From Anastrepha obliqua (Eukaryota > Arthropoda > Insecta > Diptera > Tephritidae): a stretch of 64,000 bases of DNA. Shown in pieces: positions 1-10,220 of the stretch. The position numbers and the translations under genes were made by a program. How positions within the stretch are numbered: the first letter of the stretch is position 1; each line of letters opens with the position of its first letter. The stretch spans positions 64,256,406 to 64,320,405 of the forward strand of contig NC_072897.1 in the NCBI RefSeq assembly GCF_027943255.1. Reading direction: 5' to 3'. The notes beneath the pieces were generated by a model. It searched no databases, was not told where the DNA came from, and was given only the letters and a program-made list of their open reading frames with translations.

Positions 1-104
1 TTCCGAACACCCGTTCGTGAGTGAGCTAACGTGAGAAGGCGAAGCATTCCAGGAAAGCTGGTTGTGCGCTGGGTTTGGGACTCGCCACTTAAAAATCTCC
101 ACCA

Positions 105-1060
105 ATGAAAAGAACTGCAAAGCCTCGGATGAGAACTGCCTTTACTGATGACGACCCCTGCAAACGAAATAAGGAATATGATTTGAGGGCATGCACCTGG
201 AATGTCCGGTCCCTTAATGGAGAAGGTGCCTCTGCCCGGCTGGTTGATGTCCTCGTGAGAGTAAAGGCTGACATCACTGCCATCCAAGAGATGCGATGGA
301 CGGGGCAAGGTAAGAAAAACATAGGACCTTGCGACGTCTATTACAGCTGCCATGTAAAGGAGCGCAAATTCGGTGTTGGATTTGTTGTGGGAGAGAGACT
401 TCGTCGCCAAGTACTGTCGTTTAGTCCAGTGGACGAGCGTCTCGCAATAATCCGCAGCAAAGCGCGATTTTTTAACATCTCGCTAATTTGCACCCACGCC
501 CCGACGGAAGAGAAGGACGATGCGACCAAAGATTCTTTCTATGAGCGCTTGGAACGTTCCTATGAGCGCTGCCCCCGCCACGACATAAAAATCGTGCTTG
601 GCAAGGAAAGAATTTTTGGTCACACAGTCGGAAAATTCAGCCTGCACAACGAAACATCCGGTAAGGGACAGAGGCTGATCGACTTCGCCGGAGCTCCGAA
701 ACATGGTAGTCTGCAGCATCAGATTCCAGCATAAGAAGATTCACCAAGCCACCTGGCTGTCTCCTGATCGAAAAACACGAAACCAGATCGATCATGTTAT
801 GATAGATGGAAGACACGCTTCTAGTGTATTAGATGTACGTACGATCCGAGGACCCAACATCGACTCGGATCATTACCTTGTTGCAGCCAAACTGCGCACT
901 CGCCTCTGTGCAGCAAAAAACGTACATCTACCTACGCAAAGAATATTCGACATCGAAAAGCTGCAATCACAACAGACAGCCAGAAGATTCGACACTCGAC
1001 TCTCACTCCTGCTCTCAGAGACCACTGCCCAACAAACCGGCATGCACGAGCAATAGAGCA
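105..1060 (+). pseudogene. RTE LINE endonuclease domain (broken)
   Basis: This is the N-terminal endonuclease that would nick target DNA for target-primed reverse transcription. The first frame (105-734) shows CTWNVRSLN near residue 31 and AIQEMRW near residue 60, which carries the catalytic glutamate, then a THAPTE segment. The expected GDFN-type motif is degraded after residue 165. The reading then moves to another frame around 703-905, where NQIDHVMID and DSDHYLV supply the last catalytic DH pair. A further shift follows near 905. The start at 105 is the first ATG of the open frame. The family is clear but the gene is non-functional. Confidence 0.8.
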
Positions 1061-1212
1061 ACATTTCTCTTTCCCTACGTACCGCTGCCGAAGAAGAAAT
1101 CGGATTCCGGCGAGCCCGAAAAACCAATTGGTACGACGAGGAATGTCATGCTGCCGCAGAAAGAAAAGATGCCGCCTATAGAGCCACGCTGCGATCGGGC
1201 ACAACGCGAGCC

Positions 1213-3055
1213 ATGTGGGATCGCTACAGAGAGCTGAAAAAGGAAGAGAGACGTATTATTCGACGGAAGAAACGAAAGGCCGAAATACGTGAGTGCGAGG
1301 AGCTTGAGATGTTGGCCAATAGGAACAACGCCCGAAAATTCTACCAGAAAGTTCGGCGGCTTACAGAAGGTTTTAAGACCGGGGCGTTGTCCTGTAAGAA
1401 CAAAGACGGCGATCTGGTGACTGACGTATAGAGCAATCTTAAATTATGGAGGGAAGACTTCTCGAACCTGTTAAACAGTGACAGATGTGCACGTCACAGA
1501 GAATGTGAAGATCCCGATACCCCAATCGTTGGGGACGGAATTGTCGTTCCATTACCCGACCATGACGAGGTGAGAATAGCAATATCACGGCTAAAGAACA
1601 ACAAAGCCGCGGGCGCCGACGGACTGCCGGCTGAAACATAGCGGCGAGGAGCTGGTAAGGTGCATGCATCACTCCTATGCAAAATATGGTCGGATGAAAA
1701 CATGCCTGCCGATTGGAATTTAAGTGTGCTCTGCCCAATCCATAAGAAGGGTCATCCTGCAATTTGTGCCAATTACCGCGGGATTAGTCTTCTAAATATC
1801 GCCCATAAGGTTCTAGCGAGCGTATTGTGTGAAAGGCTGAAGCCCACCGTCAACCAACTAACTGGACCTTATCAGTGTGACTTCAGACCTGGAAAGTCTA
1901 CCATCGACCAAATATTCACAATACGCCAAACCTTGGAAAAGACCCATGAGAGAAGAATCGACACACACCATCTTTTCGTCGACTTAAAAGCTGCATTCGA
2001 CAGTATGGAAAGGAGTTACCTGTATGCCGCTATGTCTGAATTTGGTATCCCCGCAAAACTAATACGGCTATGTAAGATGGCGTTGCTCAACACCAGCAGC
2101 GCCGTCAGCATTGGGAAGGACCTCTCCGAGCCGTTTGATACCAAACGAGGTTTCAGACAGGGTGACCCGCTGTCGTGTGACTCCTTTAACCTCATGTTGG
2201 AGAGCATCGTACGAGCCGCAGAACTTAATTGCTCAGGCACAATATTTTATAAGAGCGTACAATTGCTGGCGTATGCCGATGATATCGATATCAACCGCGC
2301 TGTTAGTTCTGCCTTCTCCAAACTGGATAAAGAGGCAAAGCGAATGGGTTTGGTGGTGAACGAGGACAAAACGAAGTACCTCCTGTCTTCAAACAAGCAG
2401 TCGGCGCACTCGCGTATCGGCACCCACGTCACTGTAGGTAGTTATAATTTCGAGGTTGTAAGAGACTTAGTTTATTTAGGAACCAGCATTAACACCGATA
2501 ACAATGTCAACCTTGAAATCCAACGTAGAATCTCTCTTGCCAACAAGTGCTACTTTGGACTAAGTAGGCAACTGAGCAGTAAAGTCCTCTCTCGACCAAC
2601 AAAACTAACACTCTACAAACTCTCATCATACCCGTCCTAACGTATGGCGCAGAAGCTTGGACGATGACAACATCCGATGAGGCGACGCTTGGAGTGTTCG
2701 AGAAAAAGATTCTGCGTAAGATTTTGGGATCTTTGCACGTTGGCAGCGGCGAATATCGCAGACGATGGAACGATGAGCGGTAAGAGCTTTACGACGACAT
2801 AGACATAGCGCAGCGAATAAAGATCCAGCGGCTTCGTTGACTGGGTCATGTCGTCCGAATGGATACAAACGCTCCGGCTTTGAAAGTATTCGATGCGGTA
2901 CCAGCTGGTGGTAGCAGAGGAAGAGGAAGGCCTCCTCTGCGTTGGAAAGATCAGGTGGAGAAGGACTTGGCTTCACTTGGTGTGTCCAATTGGCGCCGGT
3001 TAGCACGAGAAAGAAACGACTGGCGCGCTTTGTTGAGCTCGGCCAAAATCGCGTA
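1213..3055 (+). pseudogene. RTE LINE reverse transcriptase and C-terminus (broken)
   Basis: One frame runs from 1213 to 2640 with in-frame stops at 1429-1431 and about 1639. It holds the pre-RT linker, KNNKAAGADGLPAE, a CPIHKKG/NYRGISLLN block, FVDLKAAFDS, GFRQGDPLS and LAYADDIDI, the polymerase catalytic site. The frame shifts near 2635; the thumb and C-terminus follow (LTYGAEAWT, then a GRGRPPLRWKDQV segment around 2915-2960) and end at about 3055. RTE reverse transcriptases lack an RNase H domain and none is seen here. Motifs are well kept despite the stops, so the copy is old but not ancient. Confidence 0.85.
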
Positions 3056-3198
3056 AGCGGTTATCGCGCCAATTAAGAAGAAGAAGAAGGAAAAAATAAC
3101 TAGACGTACTAAGTAGACTCGGCCGAAGAAAATAACCCCTCTCCATGGTAAGGGCTGTGGTACTGAAAGTTCGTTAGCATGAAATGTCAAGCAAACTC

Positions 3199-3265
3199 CA
3201 AAGCTCCGTATTGCTCTCTGAGAAATTTGATATCAAACGAGGTGACAGACAGGGTGACTCTTGTT
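3199..3265 (+). mobile_element. Short RTE reverse-transcriptase scrap
   Basis: About 65 bases translate as LSEKFDIKRGDRQGD, matching the LSEPFDTKRGFRQGDPLS block of the RTE copy just upstream. It is a fragment of a different RTE copy, because it lies 110 bases past the end of the first element and differs at several positions. Confidence 0.6.
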
Positions 3266-3269
3266 CTTA

Positions 3270-5400
3270 AGAGCAAATCATAATCTACTAGCAAAAAAGA
3301 CAGCAACCTACGATCGCAAAGATAAAAAAATATTATTACGAATTTTCTAGTGTTAAAATTCAAATAAATGTCTTACGATAACTCTGTGAGCTCAATCACT
3401 GAGTTGTTGAATAAAACACTAAAATATAGCAACACACTTGCTTTACTTAATTTCCAACACTTTATTTCTAAATGTACACGTTCACCTTGAGAGTGAATCA
3501 CTCTATTACTTTCTGTTTATTCCCTTGCACGTTTAACTTACTACTGAATACCACATGCGCAGGCACCTACATACATTTGCTTAATAACTATCGTAATTTC
3601 TAGATCTCTGCTGTCGCCTTCAAGGCTAATTAATGTTTTTGTTTTGTCCTCTCATTCGCTACCATTGCCAGTCGGTTCGCGAAACTTCTATATGTTGAAG
3701 TCGGCTGTCTTAAATAATTGACGAGTATTATTGCCATATGTGCGGTGTTGATTAGATGGATGGCTTTGATTATTTGATCACTTTATCGATATCACTCTAT
3801 TGAAAATTCGAATATAAAGTGCCAAGCTCATAATGAAAAGCTCAGTGATTGACATAGTATGTATATCAGCTAAGGACGAGAGATTATTTCAGTTGACCAA
3901 TCTTCGTGAAGAGATTGTTTCCGGTCCAGTCATATACATGGCATTCGAAGGCAGCTTGAAACTTATTTGGTCGATCCTAATTTTTTTCTCTCTTTTGCAT
4001 ATAAAGAGAACACTAGCCGCGAAAAGAATCTACATACTTGCTTCTAATTTTCAAACACTGGTTTTAATGAAAGGGAACAATTTATAAAGAAATTAAAGTA
4101 TATGCATGTAATTTCTCGACTATCAGATAAATTTGTCATGAATTGCATAAGATCAATGTAAAAAGTGCAATCTTTTCCCATACGGCCAATGATACAAAAC
4201 CAAAACACATGCAATAAAATATTTACGATACCTACAAAAATAAATACAAAAAATTGATGTTGAGTTTAATAATGTCGCGCTTTACATCTATGGCTTCAAA
4301 ATAGGATACCTATATGACCTCAAAAGAAATTCTTGATGCAGCACTTTTGATTATTAAGCGGCTAATGCAAAACCTCCATTTATGTTAAATCAAGATTGAT
4401 CAGAGCGAATACGTATCAAAGTCTGATAGCCCTCAAATATTTCTACTTGTCTTCATCAGTAATGTTGTGAGGAATTCAATCTCTGAATCTGTCAAGGTTT
4501 CGAAGGGTAGGGTATTTTGATTTTCAGTCCTCGACTAATTCTCGTAGACATCGGACGAACTTAGCTCGGAGTATCTTGAACGTTTCTGTTAGCGTAAAAA
4601 ATACTTTTTCTCACTGTTTCCTTAAACAATTTTTTCCCTTGGCTACACATGATGGAAAGAATAATGAGATGGCGCCTATCGTGGTTCCGTTACTTTCAGC
4701 TCAGCGAATTTGACAACTAGTTACGTGATTTTAGCACCAAAATGGCCAGATTACCATTTTCGTAACTTGATTTAGCATTTTTTTCGTTATTTTTATTATT
4801 TTTTGTCTCGGAGTTTTAGTTCTTTCTTCATGACATTTTTCTAGCTGTTCTAATTAAAATGTCATGTTTATAATTTTGTAAAATATACATTTTTTAATAA
4901 TTATTTAAATAATTCACTCAGTTTTATTTAGCTTTATTTTTTTTAACATCTGGTGGCATTGCCCGCGATTGCAGGTGTTGTTGGTGTTCTTCTGCTTTCG
5001 GCAGTCAAATCTCTCTCTCGCTACTGCAGTGTTGCCTAGCTTTGGAAAATGCCCATTCAAAGAAAATAACCCAACAAATTTTTATTGAATCACTTAAAGA
5101 ACTCTGTATGCGTGACAAATTGTCTTTAAAATGTGCGTTTTTTTAAATAAATGTGTTATGATTATGTACAATTTATGAGATTTTTTTTTAAGCGAGACTC
5201 TTTTGTTAAGGGAACGACTTTTTTGCTATATTTGAAGTTATGTAACTAGTTAGGGTACTCTTTTTGTAAAAATGTCAGTATGGTGTTTTTAGTATTTTCT
5301 GGTATTTTGTTGTTTATTTTTACAATGAATATAACTCTTAATGTCCTACGTCTCACTAAGTATTGATGACCGGAAGAAACGATTACACCTCTATGGTTTT
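3270..5400. other. No recognisable gene; AT-rich sequence
   Basis: I see no coding motif, RNA gene or clear element boundary here. Most is AT-rich, with a less AT-rich block at 3360-3800. A short open frame at 3833-4087 (84 codons) has no recognisable motif and I do not call it a gene. Confidence 0.5.
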
Positions 5401-5830
5401 AATTCGCATTCAATAAATTCAAAGGCTTTTTAAAATGTGTAAAAAGGTTTTCAATCTTAAGAAGAGTTGAGAGAGGGGCATTTAATATTTTAAATGGAGC
5501 GAAAAATTAAATTTGCACTTTCAACTTATCTAATTTTATAAGAGTAAAAAAATTTTCATTAGCACTAAAATCTTCTCAGAGTGACCTTTTTTAACCTTTT
5601 TTTGTTTAATAATATATTGTAGTTTGTTTTTTAACTTAAAGTTTCGGTAGCTTTAAATTAAAAAAAAAATAGATAAACACGAAACTTAAAAAATTTTTGC
5701 ATTCTCGGTATAAAAAAGCACTAAATTTATTGCGAAGAGCTAATGGTTGGCAATACTGTACAACTCCGCAAACGTGACGTCACGTACGCTCTGATGGGCG
5801 CAATTTTCTTTCTATCATTCTTGCTGGCTA
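5400..5830 (-). repeat. Dispersed repeat, copy 1 (inverted partner at 7985-8250)
   Basis: Read on the minus strand from 5830, this matches 7985 onward on the plus strand. Shared blocks include GCCCATCAGAG, CGTGACGTCAC and AATAAATTTAGTGCTTTTT, then a poorer AT-rich match with AGGTTAAAAAA. I estimate three quarters identity over the best 130 bases. The two copies diverge from one another, so they could be outer arms of one element or two independent insertions. The outer end near 5400 is a guess. Confidence 0.55.
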
Positions 5831-5837
5831 CAATATC

Positions 5838-6005
5838 TTTTAATGTCTGTTTGAGAACCGTCTGATCCAGCAGTTGTAATTGGATCTCATCAGTACAGTC
5901 GAAGAGATGTCGCCTGACTCTCTTGGGAAGTGTCTCAGTCTCCAGTAAGTGTCTGCAGAGATGGTTGCTGCGATACCAACCCAGCAGGTATTGCTTGCTG
6001 AGCAT
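5838..6005 (-). pseudogene. Non-LTR retrotransposon ORF2 C-terminal fragment
   Basis: The minus strand encodes a short piece containing CRHLLETETLPKRVRRHL and TDEIQ, then LDQTVLKQTLKDI. This resembles the extreme C-terminus of Jockey/CR1-type ORF2 proteins of higher flies, where a similar RRHL/DEIQ segment follows the RT. The match ends near 5838, where the sequence passes into the dispersed repeat. It is a recognition call without an alignment, so the exact clade is uncertain. Confidence 0.45.
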
Positions 6006-6011
6006 ACTAAA

Positions 6012-6563
6012 GGGTTTTCCAATAACAGGTGTTGTTGGTGAATGGATTGCGTTATCGAGAGATGATTAACATTTTTTTAAGACCGTAATTGGATGATATT
6101 GATCTGGACAACGTTTATTTTCAACAATACGGCGCTACGTGCCACACAAACAACGAAACCATTGATCTTTTACGGGAAAAGTTTCGGGACCGTGTTATCT
6201 CTCGAAGAGGTGATCACAATTGACCACCGAGATCTTCTGATTTAACACCTTGTGACTTTTTTCTTTGGGGACACGTGAAAGAGAAGGTCCACGCCAACAG
6301 CCCATGGTCGATTCAATACCTCAAAGATGGAATTCGTGAGGCTATCGAGGACATAGGGCAGCCACTTTGCAATTCGGTTATGGAAAGTTTTAAGAAAAGG
6401 ATATTGCCCTCTAAGCGTGGTTGGGGTGGTAATTTGCCTGATGTTATTTTCCACTATTAACGACATAGTTTCCTCTTTATAATGAAATAAACATCCGATC
6501 ATTTATATTAAAAAATAGCATTTTTCTTTGAATATCGAAATAACACTTCTGTTTGCAAAACCC
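6012..6563 (+). mobile_element. Tc1/mariner-superfamily remnant with TIRs
   Basis: The ends match as imperfect inverted repeats: GGGTTTTCCAATAACAGGTG on the left and the complement of CACTTCTGTTTGCAAAACCC on the right. A TA lies at 6564-6565 and a degenerate AA on the left. Only the 3' part of a transposase remains (about 6085-6460), with QQYGATCHTNNETI around the second catalytic Asp, an SSDLTPCDFFLWG block with the third Asp, and the C-terminal LPDVIFHY. A stop interrupts it near 6220. It is an internally deleted, non-autonomous copy. Confidence 0.75.
6085..6460 (+). pseudogene. Tc1/mariner transposase, C-terminal half
   Basis: DDE transposases of this superfamily cut and paste DNA between TA dinucleotides. 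The remnant keeps two of the three catalytic acidic positions (in QQYGATCH, where the usual Asp is Tyr, and in SSDLTPCDFFLWG). It then has VKEKVHANSP and a C-terminal helix-rich tail. The D-to-Y change in the otherwise conserved QQDGA motif would abolish catalysis. The N-terminal DNA-binding half is missing. Confidence 0.75.
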
Positions 6564-6795
6564 TACATTATGCTCCTCCCCTTTTGGACACTAGTGGCAA
6601 TTGTGATTGCATTGGTTTAGCGGCAACTTGCACCTTTAACTGGAATTTGACCTTCCTCGTCCAGGTGGTAAAGAGGGTCGCCGATAAATTTTTACATGTT
6701 TTATTTCAAAACATAAGCTAGACGCGTATTTTGAAGGAACCTTTACGTATGTGTGCACCCACATACCTATATACATATGTATGTGTGTAAATATA

Positions 6796-7335
6796 GGGTT
6801 ATTCAATAGGTGCGCTTCAACTTTTTTCCGATAGGGAGGGCGAACGACGCAATATTTTTTATTTTTCGCTTGTCATTTGTAAATTTCATTAGTATACATT
6901 TCATCATAGAACGCTACACACTTGAGCAACAATTGCAAATCGTGCAAATTTTTTATGAAAATAATCGTTCTGTTGCTGCTACTTTAAGAGCATTACGGCC
7001 ATTTTACGGTCCATTTAACAAGCCGTCCCGTTTTGGGGTTATGTGAAGTCATTGGTCTACAGTAACAAACCGGCGACGATTTGTGAGCTCAGAGCCAATA
7101 TTGAACGCGAAATTGCTGGAATGTCGGCCGATTTATGCAAAAGAGTGGTCGAAAATTGGGTTCAACGATTGGACTTCGTAAACGTGCACGCGGTGGTCAT
7201 GCAAAAGAAATCGAATTTCATACTTAAATGTATATGTTCAAACTCGATAATAAAAAAAAATTAGTTTAAAAAGTCAAACCGTTTGTGTTTTATTCAAAAA
7301 AGTTCAAAAGTTGAAGCGCTCTTACTGAAAAACCC
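6796..7335 (+). mobile_element. Tc1/mariner internal-deletion derivative (540 bp)
   Basis: The left end GGGTTATTCAATAGGTGCGC pairs with the right end, whose complement reads GGGTTTTTCAGTAAGAGCGC; both continue into TTCAACTTTT. TA flanks both sides (6794-6795 and 7336-7337). Inside, the first ~40 codons of a transposase (ERYTLEQQLQIVQIFYENN... LRALRPFYG) are fused directly to its last ~60 codons (FWGYVKSLVYSNKPATI ... WVQRLDF). This is a clean MITE-type internal deletion of a relative of the 6012-6563 element. Confidence 0.85.
6912..7263 (+). pseudogene. Mariner-like transposase, N- and C-termini fused by deletion
   Basis: The N-terminal helix-turn-helix segment begins at about 6912 (ERYTLEQQLQIV) and runs to FNKPS near 7027. 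The central catalytic domain is gone. The C-terminal piece starts near 7031 (FWGYVKS) in another frame and continues through ELRANIEREIAGMSADLCKR to a stop near 7263. The family is the same as in the neighbouring remnant at 6085-6460. No functional protein is possible. Confidence 0.8.
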
Positions 7336-7337
7336 TA

Positions 7338-7984
7338 TATATCTTCTAAGTGCGCGATAGAATGACAACCGACAGTCGTAGCGTAGATGATTCTTTTAGC
7401 TGTTGCGTGTCAAGGGGCGCAGAATCATATACTTATGATGTAAGAAATAGCTTATAACACGGTTGATCTTTAACATTGTATTCAATTGAAAATTTCAAAT
7501 CCATTCCTTTTTGTTCTTTCATAGTAGATAAATATGTACATATTTGTATACAAAGCTGATTCGCCTTGTTTGTCGTAATCAAGCGACTTTACTCCAATTA
7601 TTAAAAGCTGGAGCTATAAGAGGGTATATCGTTATTGTGTAGAGTATGATCATATAGTGAGTTCCGCCGAAAATCTCTTAAAGCAAAAAGTGAAAACAGT
7701 TTTTCAATGTGGATGCAGAGGATCGAACCGTATTCAAGTATTGGTTTTACTAGAGTTGTGAAACGCCCTTTAGTAACATGGTAGATACGTACGTAGGTAG
7801 AAGTAGCAGTCGGTTCCTAAACCAGCTCGCTTAGACCGTTACCAATCCATTGTGATACCACAGTAGCAGTTTATCTGCTTTTCCCCTCTACTATGCTAGA
7901 GCGGTCAACTACGTACGGTAAATCAGCCATCTCTACGAATGCAGATGTACTCGGTGCTGACGCTGTTAATGCTACTACTGCTCA
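7338..7984. other. No gene seen; possible repeat sequence
   Basis: No open frame or motif is recognised. The stretch 7700-7960 is less AT-rich and looks like untranslated sequence of an interspersed element, but I cannot assign it. Confidence 0.4.
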
Positions 7985-8250
7985 GAAATGATAGAAACAA
8001 GATTGTGCCCATCAGAGAGTGCGTGACGTCACCCTAGCATAGTTGGGCAGTGTTACCTTGTGCTCTTGGTAATAAATTTAGTGCTTTTTGATAATCAAAA
8101 TGCGAATATTTTCGAGTTTGGTGATTATTTTTGTTTTTGAAGATACCAAAATTGTATGTTAAAAAAAATTTGTATAATTAAAAAGAAAGGTTAAAAAAAG
8201 GTTATATATATCTTCACGTATGAGATTATCCAATTAATTAAAAGTATTAC
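7985..8250 (+). repeat. Dispersed repeat, copy 2
   Basis: This is the plus-strand partner of the inverted repeat at 5400-5830. The best-matching part is 7985-8100 (GCCCATCAGAG, GTGACGTCAC, AATAAATTTAGTGCTTTTT), followed by a looser AT-rich match to about 8200. The CGTGACGTCAC core is CRE/ATF-like, but nothing else suggests regulation. Confidence 0.55.
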
Positions 8251-8288
8251 AAAATAATTATTATAGCTGTGAAGTTAGAAACTTACTT

Positions 8289-8640
8289 GGGTTAGGTTAG
8301 GCTAGGTTAAATGGCTGCCCTTGCGAAGGGCCCACTTGGACAAAAATTTTAAATTTGTCCGTTCGAGAAATGGAGAAGGGAAAGAACCAGACAGGTGGAA
8401 GAAAAGGAAGGAGGGGCTTTGGATTAAAGGATGACGACCAACAGTGGCTGCGGCTTCGTTGCGGCTTCGTTAGTGTTAGAAGTTTCCTCGAGTGCCCCCG
8501 ATCTAGACGTGGCCAGAAGTATCTTCCAACTTTGCGCAATAGCTCAGCGTTCACTGAATTGACGCGAGGCCCATCTTTTCTTCTTTGATTAAGTTGATCT
8601 CATCGAGAGCGACGAAGCTATCGGCTCCGTACGATGCCGC
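8289..8640 (+). repeat. GGTTAGG-headed dispersed repeat with two hairpins
   Basis: The block opens with a short GGTTAGGTTAGG-type run at 8290. Two adjacent hairpins follow: CCCTT-GCG-AAGGG (about 8318-8330) and GGACAAA...TTTGTCC (about 8338-8361). Repeats that begin this way are common in tephritid genomes; that is background knowledge, not shown here. Open frames across it on both strands have no recognisable motif. Confidence 0.5.
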
Positions 8641-8699
8641 CTGGTGTATAGATTGATGTCGGCCGGTAGAAGACTCCTATATATATAAATATGCGCCTA

Positions 8700-9595
8700 G
8701 TGAAATGGAATCCAATATTATAAGATTGATGCATGAGAAAATAGGACACCAATCTGTTGAGAAAACCGTCAGTAAGCTGCGTCTATATTATTAGTTCTCA
8801 AAAAAGAGACTGAAAGTGGAAAAGTTCATTAGAAACACCCTAAAGTGCTTGATGTAAGTCACATCCCCGCGGACCAGACAGATAAATTGCAATGTTATCC
8901 CAAAAGCACAATTCCCATTACTATCTGAAGCCCTTGATTTTGATCACTTTAGTCCACTCTCGGCCTTTTCTACTAGCACCCGAAAAGTCTCCTCTACCCT
9001 AGAAAACTTTTTTAGTCCCAAGTAAACGGGAAGTCAAGCGCGTGAGTAGGGTCCTTAAGGCGATGGAAAGGAAATTGACTGATCCAATAAACCATATCGA
9101 TTGGTGCCGTAAATTGCTGCAGTGGAGTATGCTATGAATAATTCTGTTCGTAGTACCTGCCAGCTTCTATTTTATTTAGAAAAACGTGGAAAATTTATTA
9201 ACAATTTCATAAAATACTTTCAGGAAAAAACGCAGCCTGACTTGAGAAAAGATTTGGTATGTGTTCGGCAGGATACATCTGATGCTATATTATTAAAACC
9301 AAATGCCACTATGAAACTAAAGGGTTAGCCGTCGACAATGCCGGGCATAAGAGTTAGGAGGTAGTGAATATGTGGTTATTAGGAATATCAGCAATACTGT
9401 TGGGGTCAGTAAGAAATTTGTACCCAAATATAAATGACCTTCTGTTGTACACAAAGTGTTTGGAAATGACCGGTATATCATTCGTGACATTCACAGCTGC
9501 CAATTGACCGAATTAATTGAGACCCGCCGCATTAAGAAGTGGCCGAACATAATAAGAAGTGGCCACGCCGAGCATGAAAACATAAAAACATAGAT
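8700..9595 (+). pseudogene. Ty3/gypsy integrase remnant
   Basis: Three degraded pieces appear in order. Near 8712-8850 is the integrase zinc-binding region (LMHEKIGHQSVEKTVSKLRLYY, then CL..., HHCC-like with the final cysteines damaged). At 9040-9330 is the end of the catalytic core and the following helix (KREVKRVSRVLKAMERKL, then EYAMNNSVRST and RKDL). At 9366-9590, in two frames, is the C-terminal domain (EYVVIRNISNTVGVSKKFVPKYK, then VHKVFGNDRYIIRD and KKWPNIIRSGHAEHENI). No LTR is seen. The lineage looks mdg1/412-like, at low confidence. Confidence 0.65.
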
Positions 9596-9713
9596 CTCTT
9601 AGACATTAGTTATAGATAAGAATTATTTATATGTAATTCATATGTATGATCGAAGCCGATCTATTGGTCGAGGTGGAAACTCGTCATAAAACCTGCGCTT
9701 TGTAAATAATTTT

Positions 9714-10220
9714 TAGTCCAGTCAAAAGAAGATTTAACCTCGTAATTTTAGGAGTATGCGAGTTTATGGTTTTATTATGTAAAGCCCATCACTGTGAACT
9801 TAAATTTGAGTTTTCGGGGTCGGGGGTTGTGTCCCGCGGCCGCCATCTTGGAAATAAGGGTGCAACTGGTTTTTTGCAATTATCTCGTGAATTTCGAAAG
9901 TTACGAAAATTTTGTTAAATACTTTTTTGTAGATAAAAATATTATTTACAACTTTCATTCAAAACGTTTTATTGTAAAATTAATAATAAAAAAGTTATAA
10001 ACAAAATTACGCGAAAAATTAAGGGATGCATTGTTTTAAAGCGTAATAACTTGTTTTTTATTGATTTTATGGAAAATATACATCAGAGCTTTTTTATAGA
10101 GCATTCTTTTGTGAACATTTTTGTCTAAAAGTTTTTTCCGCTATCTTTATTTAGTCGTATGATTTGAGCTGCTAAGCGGAGCAACCAATACATTAGCGAA
10201 GCGCGTACATGATTACACAG
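9714..10220 (+). repeat. Fold-back left arm, outer part
   Basis: This pairs with 14167-14674 on the other strand. There is an indel of about ten bases near the tip (around 9738) and only scattered substitutions thereafter. Confidence 0.85.

Larger units (their letters stand above)
1..3090 (+). mobile_element. RTE-clade LINE, degenerate, near full length
   Basis: The element has the RTE order: an apurinic-type endonuclease, then a reverse transcriptase, then a short basic C-terminus, ending in an AAG-rich tail near 3076-3090. Its left edge lies at or beyond base 1. At least two frameshifts and several in-frame stops break the coding region, so it cannot be autonomous. The last 40 bases (3035-3075) contain a small hairpin between GAGCTCGGCCAAA and CGCGCCAATTA, and the same layout ends the SINEs at 49.5 and 60.2 kb. 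Assignment to RTE rests on domain order, the CTWNVRSLN and IQEMRW endonuclease motifs and the RQGDPLS/AYADD polymerase motifs. Confidence 0.85.

Noticed and set aside
3360..3830. Solo LTR of a BEL/Pao or gypsy element
   Set aside because: The composition suggested it, but I found no TG...CA ends or target duplication.
7985..8063. CRE-type enhancer (GTGACGTCAC)
   Set aside because: The palindrome recurs in both copies of a dispersed repeat; without a nearby gene there is no support for a regulatory role.
8289..8310. Telomeric TTAGG repeat
   Set aside because: Only a few GGTTAGG-like units; Diptera lack TTAGG telomeres, and the run is the head of a dispersed repeat.
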